A DNA stretch of 29,232 nucleotides from a virus (IMGVR_UViG_3300025828_000129:1-29232); one strand, 5' to 3'. Counted from the stretch's first letter, positions 1 through 8,362 are shown. Notes: generated by a model from the sequence alone, not told the origin. Numbers and translations: made by a program.

Positions 1-164
1 ATTTACTATTAACAGGTGATCCAGCTATTATAGGTGTAGCTTGTTCCATAGTATCTGAATTAACTAATGGTAGATACAATTTATTAAAATGGGATAGACA
101 AGAAAAAACTTACTATCCAATTGAAATCAACTTATACGAGAAAGGAAATATAGATGATAGCTAA
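1..164 (+). CDS. C-terminal fragment of a conserved phage hypothetical protein
   Basis: An open frame enters at base 3 and stops with TAA at 162-164, giving 53 residues of a C-terminus whose start lies outside the window. The visible part begins LLLTGDPAIIGVA and later reads YNLLKWDRQEKTYYPIEINL. I do not recognise a named family. The stop overlaps the next gene by 11 bases, as in other tight phage operons here. The opposite frames are broken by stops, which supports this reading. Confidence 0.6.
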   Translation, partial: LLLTGDPAIIGVACSIVSELTNGRYNLLKWDRQEKTYYPIEINLYEKGNIDDS

Positions 165-474
165 TGATAATTGGCAAAAACAAAATAACTTAATACAACT
201 AAAAGAAAGAAAAAAGAAAATAGAAAGAGTTACAGTGTTAACAGAAAAATATCTTAAGGAACTTATTAAAGATTTAAATAGTTTTCTTTGGATGAGAAAA
301 GAAAATGAGAGTTTATTAGAATGTATATTATCTCATTCTCTTATGTTACTTTTATCTCTTGACAAAGTAGTTGGCCTTTACTATATAAAGTTTCGGATTC
401 TTATGAATTTGAAAAAACAAAAGAAAGAAATAAACAAAATAAATAAGGAGATACAGAAATATGAATCAAATTAA
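154..474 (+). CDS. Hypothetical lysine-rich protein, coiled-coil-like
   Basis: A 106-residue protein with start ATG overlapping the previous gene by 11 bases; an AGAAAGGAA purine tract about 8 bases upstream is a reasonable ribosome site. It is rich in Lys, Glu, Asn and Leu. Residues about 8-50 and 82-104 look helical and could form coiled coils, and residues about 57-85 are more hydrophobic (MLLLSLDKVVGLYYIKF). No catalytic motif or known family is visible. It ends 14 bases inside the following gene. The function is unknown. Confidence 0.5.
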   Translation: MIANDNWQKQNNLIQLKERKKKIERVTVLTEKYLKELIKDLNSFLWMRKENESLLECILSHSLMLLLSLDKVVGLYYIKFRILMNLKKQKKEINKINKEIQKYESN

Positions 475-1012
475 TTTTGCAGAAGATAAAGCAGAATCAA
501 TCACTCAAACTAATGATGCAGGATCATTAGCTGATCAAGTTGTTAAATTAAGAGACTTGGAAGATATGATTGAAAAAAAAGAATTGGAATTAAAAAAGTT
601 AAAAGCAGATGCTGAAATTATTTCAGGAGAAGTAATTCCAACTATGATGCAAGAAATGAATATTAAAACTATGAAATTAGCAGACGGATCGGCTGTAGAA
701 GTCAAACCCGTCTACGGTGCTTCTATTTCAGCAAGTATGAAAGAAGAAGCATTTAACTGGCTTCGTAATAACGGCCTGGGTGATCTTATTAAAAATGAGG
801 TCACTGTTTCCTTTGGTCGAAACGAAGATAACAAGGCAATCGCTTATGCGAACCTTGCACAAGGTCAAGGGTTCGAACCTGTCCAGAAGTTAAAGGTCGA
901 ACCTATGACACTTAAGGCTTTGGTCAGAGAGCGTCTAGAAGCTGGACTCGAGATGCCCTCTGATCTATTTAACGTGTTCGCAGGAAACAGAACCAAAATA
1001 ACTCGAACATAA
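461..1012 (+). CDS. Conserved phage protein (DUF7173-like), coiled coil plus globular domain
   Basis: A 183-residue protein with a clear AAGGAG ribosome site about 7 bases before the ATG. Residues about 24-55 form a charged coiled coil (LEDMIEKKELELKKLKADAE). A globular part follows with the pattern MNIKTMKLADGSAVEV and then KNEVTVSFGRNED. From memory this resembles small phage proteins found next to replication genes (DUF7173-type), but that match was not tested. Sitting just upstream of the possible ssDNA-binding protein, primase and helicase, it probably serves replication or recombination. The second half (770-1010) is richer in GC than its surroundings. Confidence 0.65.
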   Translation: MNQINFAEDKAESITQTNDAGSLADQVVKLRDLEDMIEKKELELKKLKADAEIISGEVIPTMMQEMNIKTMKLADGSAVEVKPVYGASISASMKEEAFNWLRNNGLGDLIKNEVTVSFGRNEDNKAIAYANLAQGQGFEPVQKLKVEPMTLKALVRERLEAGLEMPSDLFNVFAGNRTKITRT

Positions 1013-1023
1013 GAGGTTAAAAT

Positions 1024-1848
1024 ATGAGTAATATAAATCAAGAACCAAGAACCAAGGGCCAAGAAAATAATAAGGCATCAGATGAACTTATTAAAAAGGC
1101 AAATGGTGCTTTATCTACTATCTCCTTTGCGGATGATGCAGATCAAGGATTAGGAAATTTAAGTCAAGAGGACTTAGCTTTACCTTTTCTTAAAATATTA
1201 GGACAGTTGTCTCCAGAAGTTAATAAGAGAGACGGTAAATATGTGGAAGGTGCAGAACCTGGCATGATTTACAATTCTGTTACTAATGAATTATTTGATG
1301 GTGAAAAAGGAATTGAAGTAATTCCTTGTCATTACAAATTAGAATATATCGAGTGGAAAGATAGAGGTGAAGGAATAGGTGCTCCTGTTGCTATTCATCC
1401 ATCTTCTAGCGATATCATGACACAAACAACTAGAGGAGCTGATTATAAAGATAGATTATCTAATGGTAATTATATTGATAAAACAGCTAGTCATTTTGTT
1501 ATTGTCAATGGCTCAACTCCATCTTCAGCTTTAATTGCTATGAAATCAACTCAATTAAAGATTTCTAGAAAATGGAATAGTATGATGGCTTCTATAAGCA
1601 TGAAAGATCCTAAATCAGGTAAATTATTTACACCTGCAGCATTTAGTCATGTTTATAAACTTAGAACAACTCAACAAAAAAATGACAAAGGTACATGGTT
1701 TGGTTGGGAAGTAAGTAAGATTGGTCCAGTACAAGATGCTGGATTATATCAGCAAGCTAGATCATTTGCTATGAGCGTTTCTAAAGGTGATGTGAAAGTC
1801 AAACACGGATCTGATGAAACTGCAAATAGCCAGTCTACACCATTTTAA
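1024..1848 (+). CDS. Conserved phage protein, possible ssDNA-binding protein
   Basis: A 274-residue protein with AGAGG upstream of the ATG. Its core includes LPFLKILGQLSPEVNK (about residues 54-69), GIEVIPCHYKLEYIEW and a lysine/aromatic-rich later part (about 190-235). The C-terminal 30 residues are polar and finish in TPF, loosely like the exposed phenylalanine tail of SSB proteins, though it lacks their acidic run. I infer an ssDNA-binding or annealing role from this tail and from the position directly before primase, helicase and polymerase. Codons 7-14 contain four tandem CAAGNNN heptamers of the type repeated elsewhere in the window. The annotation could equally be simply 'conserved phage protein'. 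Confidence 0.65.
   Translation: MSNINQEPRTKGQENNKASDELIKKANGALSTISFADDADQGLGNLSQEDLALPFLKILGQLSPEVNKRDGKYVEGAEPGMIYNSVTNELFDGEKGIEVIPCHYKLEYIEWKDRGEGIGAPVAIHPSSSDIMTQTTRGADYKDRLSNGNYIDKTASHFVIVNGSTPSSALIAMKSTQLKISRKWNSMMASISMKDPKSGKLFTPAAFSHVYKLRTTQQKNDKGTWFGWEVSKIGPVQDAGLYQQARSFAMSVSKGDVKVKHGSDETANSQSTPF
1039..1066 (+). repeat. Four tandem CAAGNNN heptamers inside a coding start
   Basis: CAAGAAC, CAAGAAC, CAAGGGC and CAAGAAA follow each other without gaps, inside the first codons of the gene at 1024. They belong to the same degenerate heptamer class (GCTTGNN on the other strand) as the arrays at 14.6-15.9 kb and 17.7 kb. Confidence 0.6.
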
Positions 1849-1863
1849 GTAAACATAAAAATA

Positions 1864-1886
1864 ATGGGTGGCGTAATGCCACCCAT
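1864..1886. other. Perfect 9-bp hairpin just before the primase start
   Basis: ATGGGTGGC and GCCACCCAT pair perfectly around a 5-base loop (GTAAT). The hairpin lies between the stop at 1848 and the primase ATG at 1895, and no T tract follows, so it is not a classical terminator. It may stabilise the 3' end of the upstream message or limit translation of the primase, whose start has no clear Shine-Dalgarno sequence. Confidence 0.6.
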
Positions 1887-1894
1887 GAAAGCAT

Positions 1895-3523
1895 ATGCAG
1901 GATAGTATAAAAAAGTTTATAGAATTTTATAGTGGATTAAAAAAATCTTATGGTTATGCAACCATGGATAAGGCTGTTTTATCTGATGAAGGAAAATTAA
2001 AACCTGTTTATGGATGGACGGGATATCCAATAACGGACAATGATTATGTACAACATTTAGAAGGTAAAAGAGCTATTGGTATTCAACCATGTGATGAAGA
2101 AGGTAAGGCAAGATTCGGAGCAATTGATATTGATGATAAACAACATAGTTATAAAAATTTTCCTTTTCAAAAATATATAGATTTAATTATTAAATATAAT
2201 TTACCAGTCATACCTGTAAAATCTAAAAGCGGTGGACTTCATCTCTGTGTATTTTTTAAAGAAAAAGTATCTGCATTATTTATAAGAAATTTTTTTGACA
2301 AGATATTGATTACCCTTGGTCTTCCATCTAATATTGAAATATATCCAAAAGAAACAGAATTATCAACGAAATCAGACGGTACTCCAGATTATGGACATTT
2401 TATTAATTTACCGTACTTCAATAAAACAGAGAGAGTAGCATTAAATCCAAATGGAGGAACTTTTACCTTTGAACAATTTATTCAGGTAATAGAAGTAAAT
2501 TTACAAACAGAAGAATCTATTGAAGAGTTCAACAAAAAACATATCAAAACATTATTAACAGGAGGAAATGATGAATTTTCAGAAGGTCCTCCTTGTCTCC
2601 AAATCATGACTAAAAACAAATTAGTCGATGGTAGAGATAGATTTTTATATAACTACATGGTGTTTGCTAAGAAAGCATATCCGGACAATTGGGAAGAAAA
2701 GGTAAAAGAAGCTGCTAGAAATTATTTTGAATATGACAAAAATTGGGATGATAAAAAAGTAGAAGTTAAAATAAGATCATGGAGAAAAGAAACTAAAGGA
2801 CATACTTGCAATGAAGATCCAATAAAAGATTTTTGCATTAAATCAGAATGTATCAAAAGACAGTTTGGTATCTTATCGGATAAGAAAAAAAGATATCCTA
2901 AAGTATCTGGGCTACAGAAATATGATTATCCGGAACCAGAGTATACTTTTAATATCGAAAAGCCAGATGGATCTGGTGTGATTAGTTGTAGAGCTAAAAA
3001 CATAAGACAGATAACTAACCAATTAGAGATGAGAAATTTAATAGGTAATGCTGCAGGATTTGTACCTCCTATGGTTAAACAATGGGAATACCAAGAATCG
3101 GTAATTGATGTTTTATTTTCTACTAAAAATCCTGAAATAATTAAACCTCCTAAGAGCGCAACATTAGAAGGTATTTTAGAGCAAGAATTAATAGATTGGG
3201 TAAATGGACCAGAAGCTAAGAATGATGTTTCTTTTAAAAGCGGTGCAGTATTGTTTGAAAAAGAAGAAGTGTATTTTAAATTTACCCCTTTCTTTGACCA
3301 TATTAAGAATAGAGAATGGAAAGAGAATAGATTAAAGACAACCGAATTAATGACTAGATTGTTTGAAGCTAAACATGATGTATCAAAAAGATTTCCTAAA
3401 AAGGCGACTGATAAAAAATCTAATCCACCTATTGATGTAGTGGTTATGCCTAAAAAATATTTTATTAGAGAAGAATCAAATAAACAAGTAGTACCTATGC
3501 CAAGTAAAGAGGATATAATGTAA
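1895..3523 (+). CDS. Archaeo-eukaryotic primase (AEP) superfamily protein
   Basis: A 542-residue protein with the three AEP catalytic signatures in order: the acidic DID motif in GAIDIDD (residues 78-81), the S-x-H motif in SKSGGLHL (H116), and EIYPK (148-152) followed by HFINLPYF (168-175). A cysteine set downstream (C234 in GPPCLQ, then C305, C314 and C319) is placed like the Zn or Fe-S clusters of primase C-terminal domains. About 220 residues of unassigned sequence follow, with no Walker motifs, so this is a primase without a fused helicase. The family makes RNA or DNA primers, and some members also polymerise DNA. It is followed by an SF1 helicase through a TAATG overlap. The ATG at 1895 has a poor ribosome site and a hairpin 8 bases upstream. 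Confidence 0.85.
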   Translation: MQDSIKKFIEFYSGLKKSYGYATMDKAVLSDEGKLKPVYGWTGYPITDNDYVQHLEGKRAIGIQPCDEEGKARFGAIDIDDKQHSYKNFPFQKYIDLIIKYNLPVIPVKSKSGGLHLCVFFKEKVSALFIRNFFDKILITLGLPSNIEIYPKETELSTKSDGTPDYGHFINLPYFNKTERVALNPNGGTFTFEQFIQVIEVNLQTEESIEEFNKKHIKTLLTGGNDEFSEGPPCLQIMTKNKLVDGRDRFLYNYMVFAKKAYPDNWEEKVKEAARNYFEYDKNWDDKKVEVKIRSWRKETKGHTCNEDPIKDFCIKSECIKRQFGILSDKKKRYPKVSGLQKYDYPEPEYTFNIEKPDGSGVISCRAKNIRQITNQLEMRNLIGNAAGFVPPMVKQWEYQESVIDVLFSTKNPEIIKPPKSATLEGILEQELIDWVNGPEAKNDVSFKSGAVLFEKEEVYFKFTPFFDHIKNREWKENRLKTTELMTRLFEAKHDVSKRFPKKATDKKSNPPIDVVVMPKKYFIREESNKQVVPMPSKEDIM

Positions 3524-5046
3524 TGATTAAGAAAGTATTAGGACCTCCAGGAACAGGAAAAACAACTACTTTATTAAATTATGTGGGAGAATATTTGCAA
3601 AAAGGAATTAGCCCAACAAAAATAGGTTATTTTGCTTTCACTAAAAAAGCTGCAAATGAAGCTAAAGATAGAATGATAGAGAATTATCATGGTATGAAAA
3701 AATCTGATTTAAGATATTTTCAAACGCTACATTCTTTTGCATTTAATACATTAGGATTATCGGAAGACAGAGTTATGCAACCAGTTCATTATGAACAAAT
3801 TGGAGAACAACTAAGTATTCGAGTAGCATTTGATTCTAATAAAGAAGGAAATTTTTATTTAAATTGTGACAATGAGTATTTCAAATTAATAACAAAAGCA
3901 CAAGTAAAAAATATATCTGTGTTAGAAGAATTTAATTCAAATCAATGGAGTAGAAAAATCAATAAGGATATTCTTTTACAGATAAGTATGCAACTAGATT
4001 ATTTTAAAAAACAGAATGACTTAGTTGATTATACTGATATGATTAAAGATTTTCTACATAAAGAGAATCATGAAAAATCTCCATCTTTTGAAGCCATTTT
4101 TATAGATGAAGCACAGGATTTATCTCCTATTCAATGGCAGATGTTTGATATATTAAAGACAAAAGCAAAAGATATTTATTTAGCAGGAGATGATGACCAG
4201 GCCATCTTTGCCTGGGCTGGTGCAGATGTAAATAGATTTATTTATGAAGAAGCAGAAGAAACTGTACTAGATCAATCTTCAAGAGTCCCTAGAGCTATAC
4301 AAGAAATATCAGAAGTTATCATAGATAGGATTAGAGGACCTAGAAAGATAAAAAAATATTTTCCTAAAAAAGATAAAGTAACTAATAAAATAATAGAAGG
4401 ATCTGTACAAAAAATTCATAATATAGATCAAGTTAATTTATTTAAAAATAAATGGCTTATATTAACAAGGACTACTTATAGAGCATTAGAAATTGCTACC
4501 TTATTGAAAGAAAGAAATGTTTATTTTAATTATAATAGAACACCTTTTTACGGAAAAAGTTATGATAAAAAATTATATAAATCCATATTAAATTGGACTC
4601 TTCTATGTAAAGGAGAGAAGATTAATGTATCTGATTGTAAAGATATATATGATTATCTAAGTGTTGATTATGATGAAAGTAGATTCAAAAATAAAACAGA
4701 AATAGTAATGGAAGATCTTGGATTTAAAAGAACGTTGACATGGTTTGAAGCATTTACCAATGCTAATCAATCTGAATGTTTATATATTAGAAACATGTTA
4801 GCTAATGGTGAAAAATTAAGTGAAGAACCTAATATAGAAATATCTACCATACATGCAGCCAAAGGTGGAGAATGTGAAAATGTTATTTTAGTATTAGACA
4901 ATGCAAGACAAATTAGAAATGCACTGACCTTAAATACAGACAAACTGGACGAGGAACATAGAGTATGGTATGTAGGTGTTACTAGATGTTCAGATAATTT
5001 ATTTTTATTATCAGCAAAAAAAGAAAGGTATGGATATCAATTATGA
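3523..5046 (+). CDS. UvrD/Rep-like superfamily 1 DNA helicase
   Basis: A 507-residue protein with a full SF1A motif set: Walker A GPPGTGKTT (7-15), Walker B IDEAQD (194-199), motif III GDDDQAIFAWAGAD (222-235), motif V STIHAAKGGE (441-450) and motif VI VWYVGVTR (481-488). The protein is shorter than bacterial UvrD or Rep (about 670-720 residues), so accessory subdomains 1B/2B are reduced. It is an ATP-driven 3'-5' translocase by family knowledge. No DnaB-like replicative helicase is visible in the window, so this may be the fork helicase acting with the neighbouring primase and PolA, or it may serve recombination. It starts in a TAATG overlap with the primase and ends in an ATGA overlap with the next gene. 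Confidence 0.93.
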   Translation: MIKKVLGPPGTGKTTTLLNYVGEYLQKGISPTKIGYFAFTKKAANEAKDRMIENYHGMKKSDLRYFQTLHSFAFNTLGLSEDRVMQPVHYEQIGEQLSIRVAFDSNKEGNFYLNCDNEYFKLITKAQVKNISVLEEFNSNQWSRKINKDILLQISMQLDYFKKQNDLVDYTDMIKDFLHKENHEKSPSFEAIFIDEAQDLSPIQWQMFDILKTKAKDIYLAGDDDQAIFAWAGADVNRFIYEEAEETVLDQSSRVPRAIQEISEVIIDRIRGPRKIKKYFPKKDKVTNKIIEGSVQKIHNIDQVNLFKNKWLILTRTTYRALEIATLLKERNVYFNYNRTPFYGKSYDKKLYKSILNWTLLCKGEKINVSDCKDIYDYLSVDYDESRFKNKTEIVMEDLGFKRTLTWFEAFTNANQSECLYIRNMLANGEKLSEEPNIEISTIHAAKGGECENVILVLDNARQIRNALTLNTDKLDEEHRVWYVGVTRCSDNLFLLSAKKERYGYQL

Positions 5047-5276
5047 CAACAAAAGCAGACTTAGATAGAATATTTCCTTCCGAGAGACAAGAAGGAGGAG
5101 ATCATTATTCTAAACATAAAATACAACCTTATACATTTATAACAGAAAACAACCTTTCCTTTTTTCAAGGAAATGTTATTAAATATGTAGTTAGATATAA
5201 AGATAAAAATGGTATTGAAGATCTTAAAAAAATTATTCATTACTGTGAACTAGAAATAGAAAGGCTAAGAAAATGA
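5043..5276 (+). CDS. DUF3310 family small protein
   Basis: A 77-residue protein with the DUF3310 pattern: GGDHY near the start (18-22), IQPYTFITENNLSFFQGNVIKYVVRY in the middle (key residues Q28-P29, G43-N44-K47-Y48 and R51), and a C-terminal DLKKIIHYCELEIERL helix. The family is common in phages of many hosts and is sometimes labelled a nucleotide kinase without good evidence; its biochemical role is not established. It overlaps its neighbours by ATGA on both sides, between helicase and polymerase, which suggests co-translation and a nucleotide or replication task. Confidence 0.85.
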   Translation: MTTKADLDRIFPSERQEGGDHYSKHKIQPYTFITENNLSFFQGNVIKYVVRYKDKNGIEDLKKIIHYCELEIERLRK

Positions 5277-7129
5277 AAGTACCTTTATTTGAAGCACAGA
5301 CAGAATGGATTGAACCGGAAGAACTTCCTGATTTAAGAAGTTATGATGAAATTGCAGTTGACTTAGAAACAAGAGATCCTGATTTAAAATCAAAAGGATC
5401 GGGATCGGTTATTGGTAATGGTGAAGTAGTAGGTATTGCTGTTGCTGTTCCTGGAAGAAAATTTTATTTTCCCATTGCTCACGGATCAGGGCCCAACATG
5501 GATAAGAGAAGAGTATTGGAATGGTTTAAAGATACTATGGCAACCGATGCCATTAAAATATTTCATAATGCAATGTATGACGTATGTTGGATACGTAATT
5601 TAGGTATAAAAATCAATGGTTTAATTGTAGATACCATGATTGCAGCAAGTCTAATTGATGAAAATAGATTTGCTTATACTTTAAATTCATTGGGTTGGGA
5701 TTATCTTGGATATGGTAAATCAGAAGCATTATTAGTAGAGGCAGCTAAGTCAAGAGGACTAGATCCTAAAGCAGATATGTGGCAACTTCCTGCCATGGAA
5801 GTAGGTTCTTATGCTGAAAAAGATGCGGAGATGACATTAGAACTTTGGCAGATATTTAAAAAAGAAATTATTCATCAAGACATAGAATCTATTTTTAATT
5901 TAGAAACAGATTTATTTCCTTGTCTAGTAGATATGAGATTTAAAGGCGTTCGCGTTGATGTAGAAAGAGCTCACCTATTGAAACAACAATTATTAAAACA
6001 AGAGCAGCAGTTATTACTAGAAGTGAAAAAAGAAACAGGACTAGATACTGAAATATGGGCAGCAAGATCGATTGCCAAAGTGTTTGACAAACTTTCTTTA
6101 TCTTATGATAGAACGGAAAAGTCACAAGCACCATCCTTTACTAAAAATTTTTTGCAAGAACATAGTCATCCTTTAGTACAGAAGATAGCAAAAGCTAGAG
6201 AAATAAACAAGGCTCATACTACTTTTATTGATCAAATTATTAAATTTGAACATAAAGGAAGAATTCATGCTGAAATAAATCAGATTCGATCTGATGCTGG
6301 AGGAACCGTGACTGGTAGATTTAGTTATAATAATCCTAATTTGCAGCAACTTCCAGCAAGGAACAAGGATCTTGGACCACAAATTAGATCTTTATTTTTA
6401 CCAGAAGAAGGTTGTACTTGGGGATGTTTTGACTATTCACAGCAAGAACCAAGACTCGTAGTTCATTATGCTGCATTACATAATTTCCCATCTGTTTATG
6501 ATGTAGTGGAACAATATAAAAATGATATTGGAACGGACTTTCATCAAACCGTTGCTGACATGGCTAAAATACCTAGATCACAAGCTAAGACTATTAATTT
6601 AGGATTATTTTATGGAATGGGTAAAGCTAAACTACAAGCAGAACTTGGAGTGTCTAAAGATAAAGCAGCAGAATTATTTGATCAATATCATGCTAAAGTT
6701 CCTTTTGTAAAACAACTGATGAACTCTGCATCCAATAGAGCACAAGAATCTGGTAGAATAAGAACGCTTCTTGGTAGATTATGTAGGTTTCATTTATGGG
6801 AACCAAATATGTTTGGTATGCACAAAGCAATGAGTCATGAAGATGCACTCAGGGAACATGGACCAGGGATTAAAAGAGCTTATACTTACAAAGCATTAAA
6901 TAAATTAATACAAGGATCTGCTGCAGATATGACTAAAAAATCTATGTTAGAGTTATATAAAGAAGGAATTGTAGCACATATTCAAATTCATGATGAATTA
7001 GATTTATCTGTAGAATCTCCTGAACATGCAAAAAAAATTGTTGAGATCATGGAAAATGCTGTTACACTAGCCGTCCCCAACAAAGTTGATTATGAATCTG
7101 GTAAAACCTGGGGGGATATTTATGGGTAA
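5273..7129 (+). CDS. polA: Family A DNA polymerase with 3'-5' exonuclease
   Basis: A 618-residue replicative polymerase. Exonuclease motifs are present: Exo I D30-x-E32, Exo II FHNAMYD (97-103) and Exo III Y180-x3-D184. Polymerase motif A is DYSQQE (387-392), motif B is R435-x3-K439 through YG (447-448), and motif C is HDE (573-575). There is no 5'-3' nuclease domain, as in T7-type polymerases. In motif B the residue matching E. coli Pol I Phe762 is Leu443 (RSQAKTINLGLFYG against the Pol I pattern). By published work on marine viral PolA, Leu at this site is linked to slower, more accurate synthesis and proposed to mark temperate-like lifestyles; that link is correlational. The ATGA overlap with the DUF3310 gene supports co-translation. 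Confidence 0.97.
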   Translation: MKVPLFEAQTEWIEPEELPDLRSYDEIAVDLETRDPDLKSKGSGSVIGNGEVVGIAVAVPGRKFYFPIAHGSGPNMDKRRVLEWFKDTMATDAIKIFHNAMYDVCWIRNLGIKINGLIVDTMIAASLIDENRFAYTLNSLGWDYLGYGKSEALLVEAAKSRGLDPKADMWQLPAMEVGSYAEKDAEMTLELWQIFKKEIIHQDIESIFNLETDLFPCLVDMRFKGVRVDVERAHLLKQQLLKQEQQLLLEVKKETGLDTEIWAARSIAKVFDKLSLSYDRTEKSQAPSFTKNFLQEHSHPLVQKIAKAREINKAHTTFIDQIIKFEHKGRIHAEINQIRSDAGGTVTGRFSYNNPNLQQLPARNKDLGPQIRSLFLPEEGCTWGCFDYSQQEPRLVVHYAALHNFPSVYDVVEQYKNDIGTDFHQTVADMAKIPRSQAKTINLGLFYGMGKAKLQAELGVSKDKAAELFDQYHAKVPFVKQLMNSASNRAQESGRIRTLLGRLCRFHLWEPNMFGMHKAMSHEDALREHGPGIKRAYTYKALNKLIQGSAADMTKKSMLELYKEGIVAHIQIHDELDLSVESPEHAKKIVEIMENAVTLAVPNKVDYESGKTWGDIYG

Positions 7130-7134
7130 TATAT

Positions 7135-7320
7135 ATGAACATAGACATAAAATGGGTAGTAGGAGCATTTGCAGGAATATTATTAGGTTTAAGTACTTGG
7201 GTACTAATTTCTGTAGTTGATTTAAAAGAAAAAACTGCTGCAATACAATCTGAACTTTACATGATCAACGAACAGTTTGGCAGAGTATATAATCACATGA
7301 ACGAAATGATGAAAAAATGA
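7135..7320 (+). CDS. Small single-pass membrane protein with C-terminal coiled coil
   Basis: A 61-residue protein. Residues about 7-28 (VVGAFAGILLGLSTWVLISVVD) form one transmembrane helix, followed by a charged, probably helical segment (30-61). This N-in membrane anchor with a short extracytoplasmic helix resembles small i-spanin or holin-like phage proteins, but it is too short to assign. It sits 5 bases after polA and overlaps the next gene by ATGA. The M15 peptidase lies about 360 bases downstream, which makes a link to lysis possible but unproved. Confidence 0.6.
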   Translation: MNIDIKWVVGAFAGILLGLSTWVLISVVDLKEKTAAIQSELYMINEQFGRVYNHMNEMMKK

Positions 7321-7607
7321 AAAAATATTGTAAAACATGTGGACATCGTTGTCATTGTTTAGGTAAAGGGTATTATGTTAGTGAAACCTTTTGCGAAAGC
7401 TGTTCTTGTAATGAATGTCAATGTGAATTAAAACCACTAGTACTGGGAAGAGAAAATATAAAAAGATCTAAAAAATTTGAATACTATACTATTCTTATTT
7501 TATTAATATTAATCTTTATAGTGACTTTATCAGGATGTGTTAAAGAAGAACAATATCCTAATAAAATGGGCACCATTGCAAAAAAACTATCTGAACTTAA
7601 GCTGTGA
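7317..7607 (+). CDS. Cys-rich N-terminus with membrane helix and lipobox-like LSGC
   Basis: A 96-residue protein with two unlike halves. Residues 4-37 hold nine cysteines in pairs (CKTCGHRCHC, CESCSCNECQC), suggesting metal binding. Residues about 54-73 are hydrophobic (YYTILILLILIFIVTLSGC) and end in LSGC, which reads like a lipoprotein signal peptidase II site, followed by a short polar tail. If translation began internally the tail would be a small lipoprotein of o-spanin type; as written, a 50-residue metal-binding domain precedes the membrane segment. It overlaps its neighbours by ATGA and GTGA. The function is unknown. Confidence 0.55.
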   Translation: MKKYCKTCGHRCHCLGKGYYVSETFCESCSCNECQCELKPLVLGRENIKRSKKFEYYTILILLILIFIVTLSGCVKEEQYPNKMGTIAKKLSELKL

Positions 7608-7759
7608 GAAACTGTATTTATTGGTTTTGCATGGGGTTCTGTGCCTTGTTAAAAGATTGTAAATGTAATAAAGTCCAAGCCAATGAAACTATCAGCAAAC
7701 TTTCAACTGAGCGAGTTAGTCAAGTCTCAGACAGCGGAGAGAAAAGGAATACCGAATAA
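7604..7759 (+). CDS. Possible 51-residue Cys-containing protein (GTG start)
   Basis: A short frame begins with GTG in a GTGA overlap with the previous stop and ends at TAA 7757-7759. It starts RNCIYWFCMGFCALLKDCKC, with five cysteines in the first 21 residues, then becomes polar. The last 77 bases overlap the start of the M15 peptidase gene in another frame, so only the first half is free coding space. The stop-start overlap fits the style of the operon, but a non-coding spacer cannot be excluded. Confidence 0.35.
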   Translation: MRNCIYWFCMGFCALLKDCKCNKVQANETISKLSTERVSQVSDSGEKRNTE

Positions 7760-8138
7760 TCCATCACCTACGCACATTGATAATCTCAAGGCGTTGTGTG
7801 TGAATGTATTGCAACCTATCAGATCTCACTTTGAATCTCCTGTAGTAGTATCTTCTGGATATAGATCCGGTGAATTATGTATTGCGATTGGATCGAAACC
7901 TACATCGCAGCATGCTGAAGGCAAAGCAGCGGATATAGAAGTAGTAGGCGTTGATAATAAACAATTAGCGCAATGGATTAAAGATAATTTAGAATATGAT
8001 CAATTGATTCTCGAATTTTATCGAGATGGTGAGCCCGATAGCGGCTGGGTCCATGTATCATGGAATTCAGGCGAAAACCGAAACATGTCACTTCGAGCTA
8101 TTAAAGAAGATGATAAAACTAAATATAAACCATGGTAA
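7683..8138 (+). CDS. M15-family peptidase, probable phage endolysin
   Basis: A 151-residue protein of the D-Ala-D-Ala carboxypeptidase-like (peptidase M15) fold. The zinc-site signature SQHAEGKAADIE places ligands at H77 and D84, and the third ligand is H124 in GWVHVSW. The SSGYRS motif (57-62) is also typical. The enzyme should cut peptide cross-links of peptidoglycan. It has no signal peptide, so it would need a holin to reach the wall; a holin candidate lies far away at 23918. The length matches single-domain phage endolysins of this class. The start at 7683 lacks a strong ribosome site, and the gene overlaps the next by 7 bases. Confidence 0.88.
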   Translation: MKLSANFQLSELVKSQTAERKGIPNNPSPTHIDNLKALCVNVLQPIRSHFESPVVVSSGYRSGELCIAIGSKPTSQHAEGKAADIEVVGVDNKQLAQWIKDNLEYDQLILEFYRDGEPDSGWVHVSWNSGENRNMSLRAIKEDDKTKYKPW

Positions 8139-8362
8139 AACCAAAAGATTTTAATGTAAGACATTTATTAAGTGAGATTCATACTGTTCATGGAACCTGT
8201 CCAGAATGTGAAGAACCAACTATTTTAGTGGCTATTGTAACGGATTACTATCGCTGTACTAATTGTGGATATGATGTTAAGCAATATGTAAATGGTTCTA
8301 TTAAATATTTAAAATTAAAAGAAGATGAAATTTCATGGCTAAAAAATCAAAAGTCGGAGTAA
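8132..8362 (+). CDS. Small zinc-ribbon protein
   Basis: A 76-residue protein with two knuckles, CPEC (residues 23-26) and CTNC (42-45), spaced as in zinc ribbons. The remainder is mixed, with a lysine-rich C-terminus. Such proteins often bind nucleic acid or RNA polymerase, but nothing here shows the partner. It overlaps the M15 peptidase gene by 7 bases and the following small basic gene by 28 bases. Confidence 0.6.
   Translation: MVKPKDFNVRHLLSEIHTVHGTCPECEEPTILVAIVTDYYRCTNCGYDVKQYVNGSIKYLKLKEDEISWLKNQKSE

Noticed and set aside
864-885. GGTTCGAACC resembling a tRNA T arm
   Set aside because: The flanking 5-bp arms do not pair and it lies in a well-supported coding gene (461-1012).
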